Shown here piece by piece: positions 22,451 to 23,634 of a stretch of 23,634 nucleotides of DNA. Source of the stretch: Oscillospiraceae bacterium. Lineage in GTDB: Bacteria; Bacillota; Clostridia; Oscillospirales; Oscillospiraceae. How positions within the stretch are numbered: position 1 is the first letter of the stretch; each line of letters starts with the position of its first letter. Location: positions 1 to 23,634 of the forward strand of contig JAEDNR010000020.1 of NCBI GenBank assembly GCA_016302405.1. Reading direction: 5' to 3'. The notes beneath the pieces are model-generated. The model had not been told where the DNA came from. It searched no databases and was given only the letters and a program-made list of their open reading frames with translations. The position numbers and the translations under genes were made by a program.

Positions 22451-22528
22451 TTTGCTAAAAATGCAACTCCACAGGTTAGGGCGTAGGAAATGAAAGCCGT
22501 AGGGGGTGGCCTCCCGGACAGCCCTCAT
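22439..22528 (-). other. 29-codon ORF, possible gene remnant
   Basis: The minus-strand frame reads MRAVREATPYGFHFLRPNLW and continues SCIFSKFKG to TAA at 22439. The frame is open further upstream (LRENDRI) without a good start or ribosome-binding site. It has protein-like composition and may be the tail of a lost mobile-element gene. It overlaps the promoter at 22422-22450, which argues against it being active. Confidence 0.2.
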
Positions 22529-22552
22529 AATTCGGTCATTTTCCCGCAAGAA

Positions 22553-22582
22553 AACCCCCTGTCCATGAAAAACGGACAGGGG
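22553..22582 (-). terminator. Terminator of the flavoprotein gene
   Basis: Minus-strand CCCCTGTCC, nine-base loop, GGACAGGGG followed by GTTTTC. It lies about 20 bases past the flavoprotein stop codon; AAAAG on the other side also gives it a T-run in the opposite direction. Confidence 0.8.
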
Positions 22583-22604
22583 ACTTTTGTATCGTCGGCT
22601 TTGC

Positions 22605-23228
22605 TCAGCGAATAAAGTTGGTCAAGGGGCGGTGGTGGGTCTCGGGCAGGGGCACCTTACTCTCGGCCAGCACCTTGACCATCCAGGCCATGTTGCGGCC
22701 AAGCTGGGCGGCCACATCCACGCCCTCGGCATCCTCCAGCACCTGCCCGGGGTCGGCACCGTGGGCGGCGCCCCAGTAGTTGGAGGTCACGATAACCATT
22801 TCCATACAGTCCATAGTTGCAAGAAGCTGATGGTACACCTCGCTGCCGCCGGAACGGCGCAGGGTACACAAAGCACCGCCCACCTTATGATGAAACTGGT
22901 TTTCGCCGCAGGCTGCAGCCAGCATCATCCGATCCAGCACGCACTTCATATTGCCGGAGATACCGGCATGATAGACCGGGGAGGTCAGCAGAATACCATC
23001 TGCTTCGATGCACTTTTCGATGATGGCATTTACTGCATCGTCCTGCACGCATCGCAGGGATCCGGTATCCAGACAGCGGTAGCAGGCAAGGCAGGGCTTT
23101 ACGTTGGCACCGGGCTGTACCACTTCAAATTCCACACCGGCTTTTTCCACCTCTGCGCGGACGACTTCCAGCAGCCGGGCATTGTTGCCGTTCTTTCGGG
23201 GGCTTCCGTTGATCGCGACGATTTTCAT
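22605..23228 (-). CDS. NADPH-dependent FMN reductase / iron-sulfur flavoprotein
   Basis: The protein has 207 residues with a flavodoxin-like fold: MKIVAINGSPRKNGNNARLL (2-20, the FMN-phosphate loop), then LLTSPVYHAGISGNMKCVLDR (about 80-100), the strand-loop that packs on the flavin. Four cysteines, C46, C49, C52 and C60, in CLACYRCLDTGSLRC have C-x2-C-x2-C-x7-C spacing. That agrees with the compact 4Fe-4S motif of archaeal iron-sulfur flavoproteins. It probably transfers electrons from a reduced carrier or NAD(P)H to small acceptors; the acceptor is unknown. The start follows GGAGG, a sigma-A promoter (23258-23286) lies just upstream and a terminator just downstream, so it is monocistronic. 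Confidence 0.88.
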   Translation of the reverse strand: MKIVAINGSPRKNGNNARLLEVVRAEVEKAGVEFEVVQPGANVKPCLACYRCLDTGSLRCVQDDAVNAIIEKCIEADGILLTSPVYHAGISGNMKCVLDRMMLAAACGENQFHHKVGGALCTLRRSGGSEVYHQLLATMDCMEMVIVTSNYWGAAHGADPGQVLEDAEGVDVAAQLGRNMAWMVKVLAESKVPLPETHHRPLTNFIR

Positions 23229-23257
23229 TGGGAATTCCTCCTTTTTTTGATGCTTTT

Positions 23258-23286
23258 ATTCTAGCCCTGCCAAAGGGTAAAGTCAA
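23258..23286 (-). promoter_or_regulatory. Sigma-A promoter of the flavoprotein gene
   Basis: On the minus strand TTGACT (23281-23286), 17 bp, TAGAAT (23258-23263), about 30 bases before the start codon. Confidence 0.75.
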
Positions 23287-23492
23287 TGAAAAAGATTCCC
23301 CACGGGTTCTGTACGGTGATTTCCCCCGCTCTTTACGGGACGTCTGGAGGCCGCCCTCTTCGGATTCCTTGATAAAGACGGATTCAGGTTGTCGGGTTAC
23401 ATTCGCTGATCGTGAAATTGGGATTTGCCCGCAGGGCGGGCGGCCAAGTCGTGACGACCATGGCCTGTGATCGTTTTCACCCTTTTAATTTT

Positions 23493-23550
23493 GGTATGAT
23501 TGCCCCCGGCAAACATTTAGATTTAGATTCACTGCGTGCAGCACCACCCG
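23493..23550. repeat. Dispersed repeat, copy 2 (first copy at 879-934)
   Basis: GGTATGATTGCCCCCGGCAA and GATTCACTGCGTGCAGCACC match the copy near the left edge in the same orientation. The surrounding stretch 23287-23634 holds no supported gene. It contains degenerate copies of the AAATTGG(G)ATTTG end motif near 23410-23430 and 23570-23590, and a hairpin GACGGG / CCCGTC at the window edge, so a further repeat element probably continues beyond 23634. Confidence 0.75.
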
Positions 23551-23634
23551 CTCGGTATCGTTCTGTGGCGCGGAAAATAGGAATTTGTCGGGCCAACCGT
23601 AAAAGCATCGTAGGGGACGGGTTTCCCGTCCCGC

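Noticed and set aside
23228..23470. 80-codon plus-strand frame at the right side
   Set aside because: It overlaps the divergent flavoprotein promoter and repeat sequence and has no recognisable protein features.

Overview
The window looks like a chromosomal segment of a GC-rich gut Clostridia bacterium, most likely in the Oscillospirales. The reasons are Gram-positive ribosome-binding sites (AGGAGG) and sigma-A promoters, an LplB/YtcP-type sugar importer with a lipoprotein binding component, and intergenic spaces filled with short palindromic repeats. The assignment is inference; no rRNA or species marker is present.

Positions 1-13600 form a glycan-use region. It holds the end of an ABC-transporter ATPase (+), then on the minus strand two sugar permeases, a binding lipoprotein, a GH130 mannoside phosphorylase and a GH38 alpha-mannosidase. 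A GH20 hexosaminidase and a phospho-sugar mutase follow divergently on the plus strand. Together they describe an intracellular route for N-glycan-type oligosaccharides. The importer would bring in the oligosaccharide, GH20 trims beta-GlcNAc, GH38 trims alpha-mannose, GH130 phosphorolyses Man-beta-1,4-GlcNAc to mannose-1-phosphate plus GlcNAc, and the mutase makes mannose-6-phosphate. None of the four enzymes has a signal peptide. No endoglycosidase, sialidase or dedicated regulator is in the window. Two promoter regions carry clear operator-like symmetry: direct repeats 21 bp apart upstream of the permeases, and a 21-bp palindrome over the GH130 promoter.

Positions 13700-17350 hold an ion-transporter-superfamily permease (+), a two-gene minus-strand operon (a MerR regulator with membrane helices and a zinc ribbon, then a CPBP-family membrane protease) and a DtxR/MntR-type metal regulator. 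The MerR gene has a 19-bp-spacer promoter with a dyad inside the spacer.

Positions 17850-22550 look like an acquired or eroded mobile segment, partly of lower GC. It starts at a tRNA-Thr(GGT) gene and contains a tyrosine recombinase, a WYL-domain regulator, a candidate structured RNA of about 150 nt with its own promoter and terminator, a zinc-ribbon membrane protein, a serine recombinase and a broken DUF6809-like gene. No second att copy was found. An iron-sulfur-flavoprotein-like reductase closes the window.

Most long intergenic spaces (546-1083, 7052-7214, 11424-11872, 16594-16937, 17378-17857, 23287-23634) are occupied by MITE-like or palindromic repeats. Several are bounded by the same AAATTGGAATTTG / CAAATTCCAATTT ends, and one is nested inside another.
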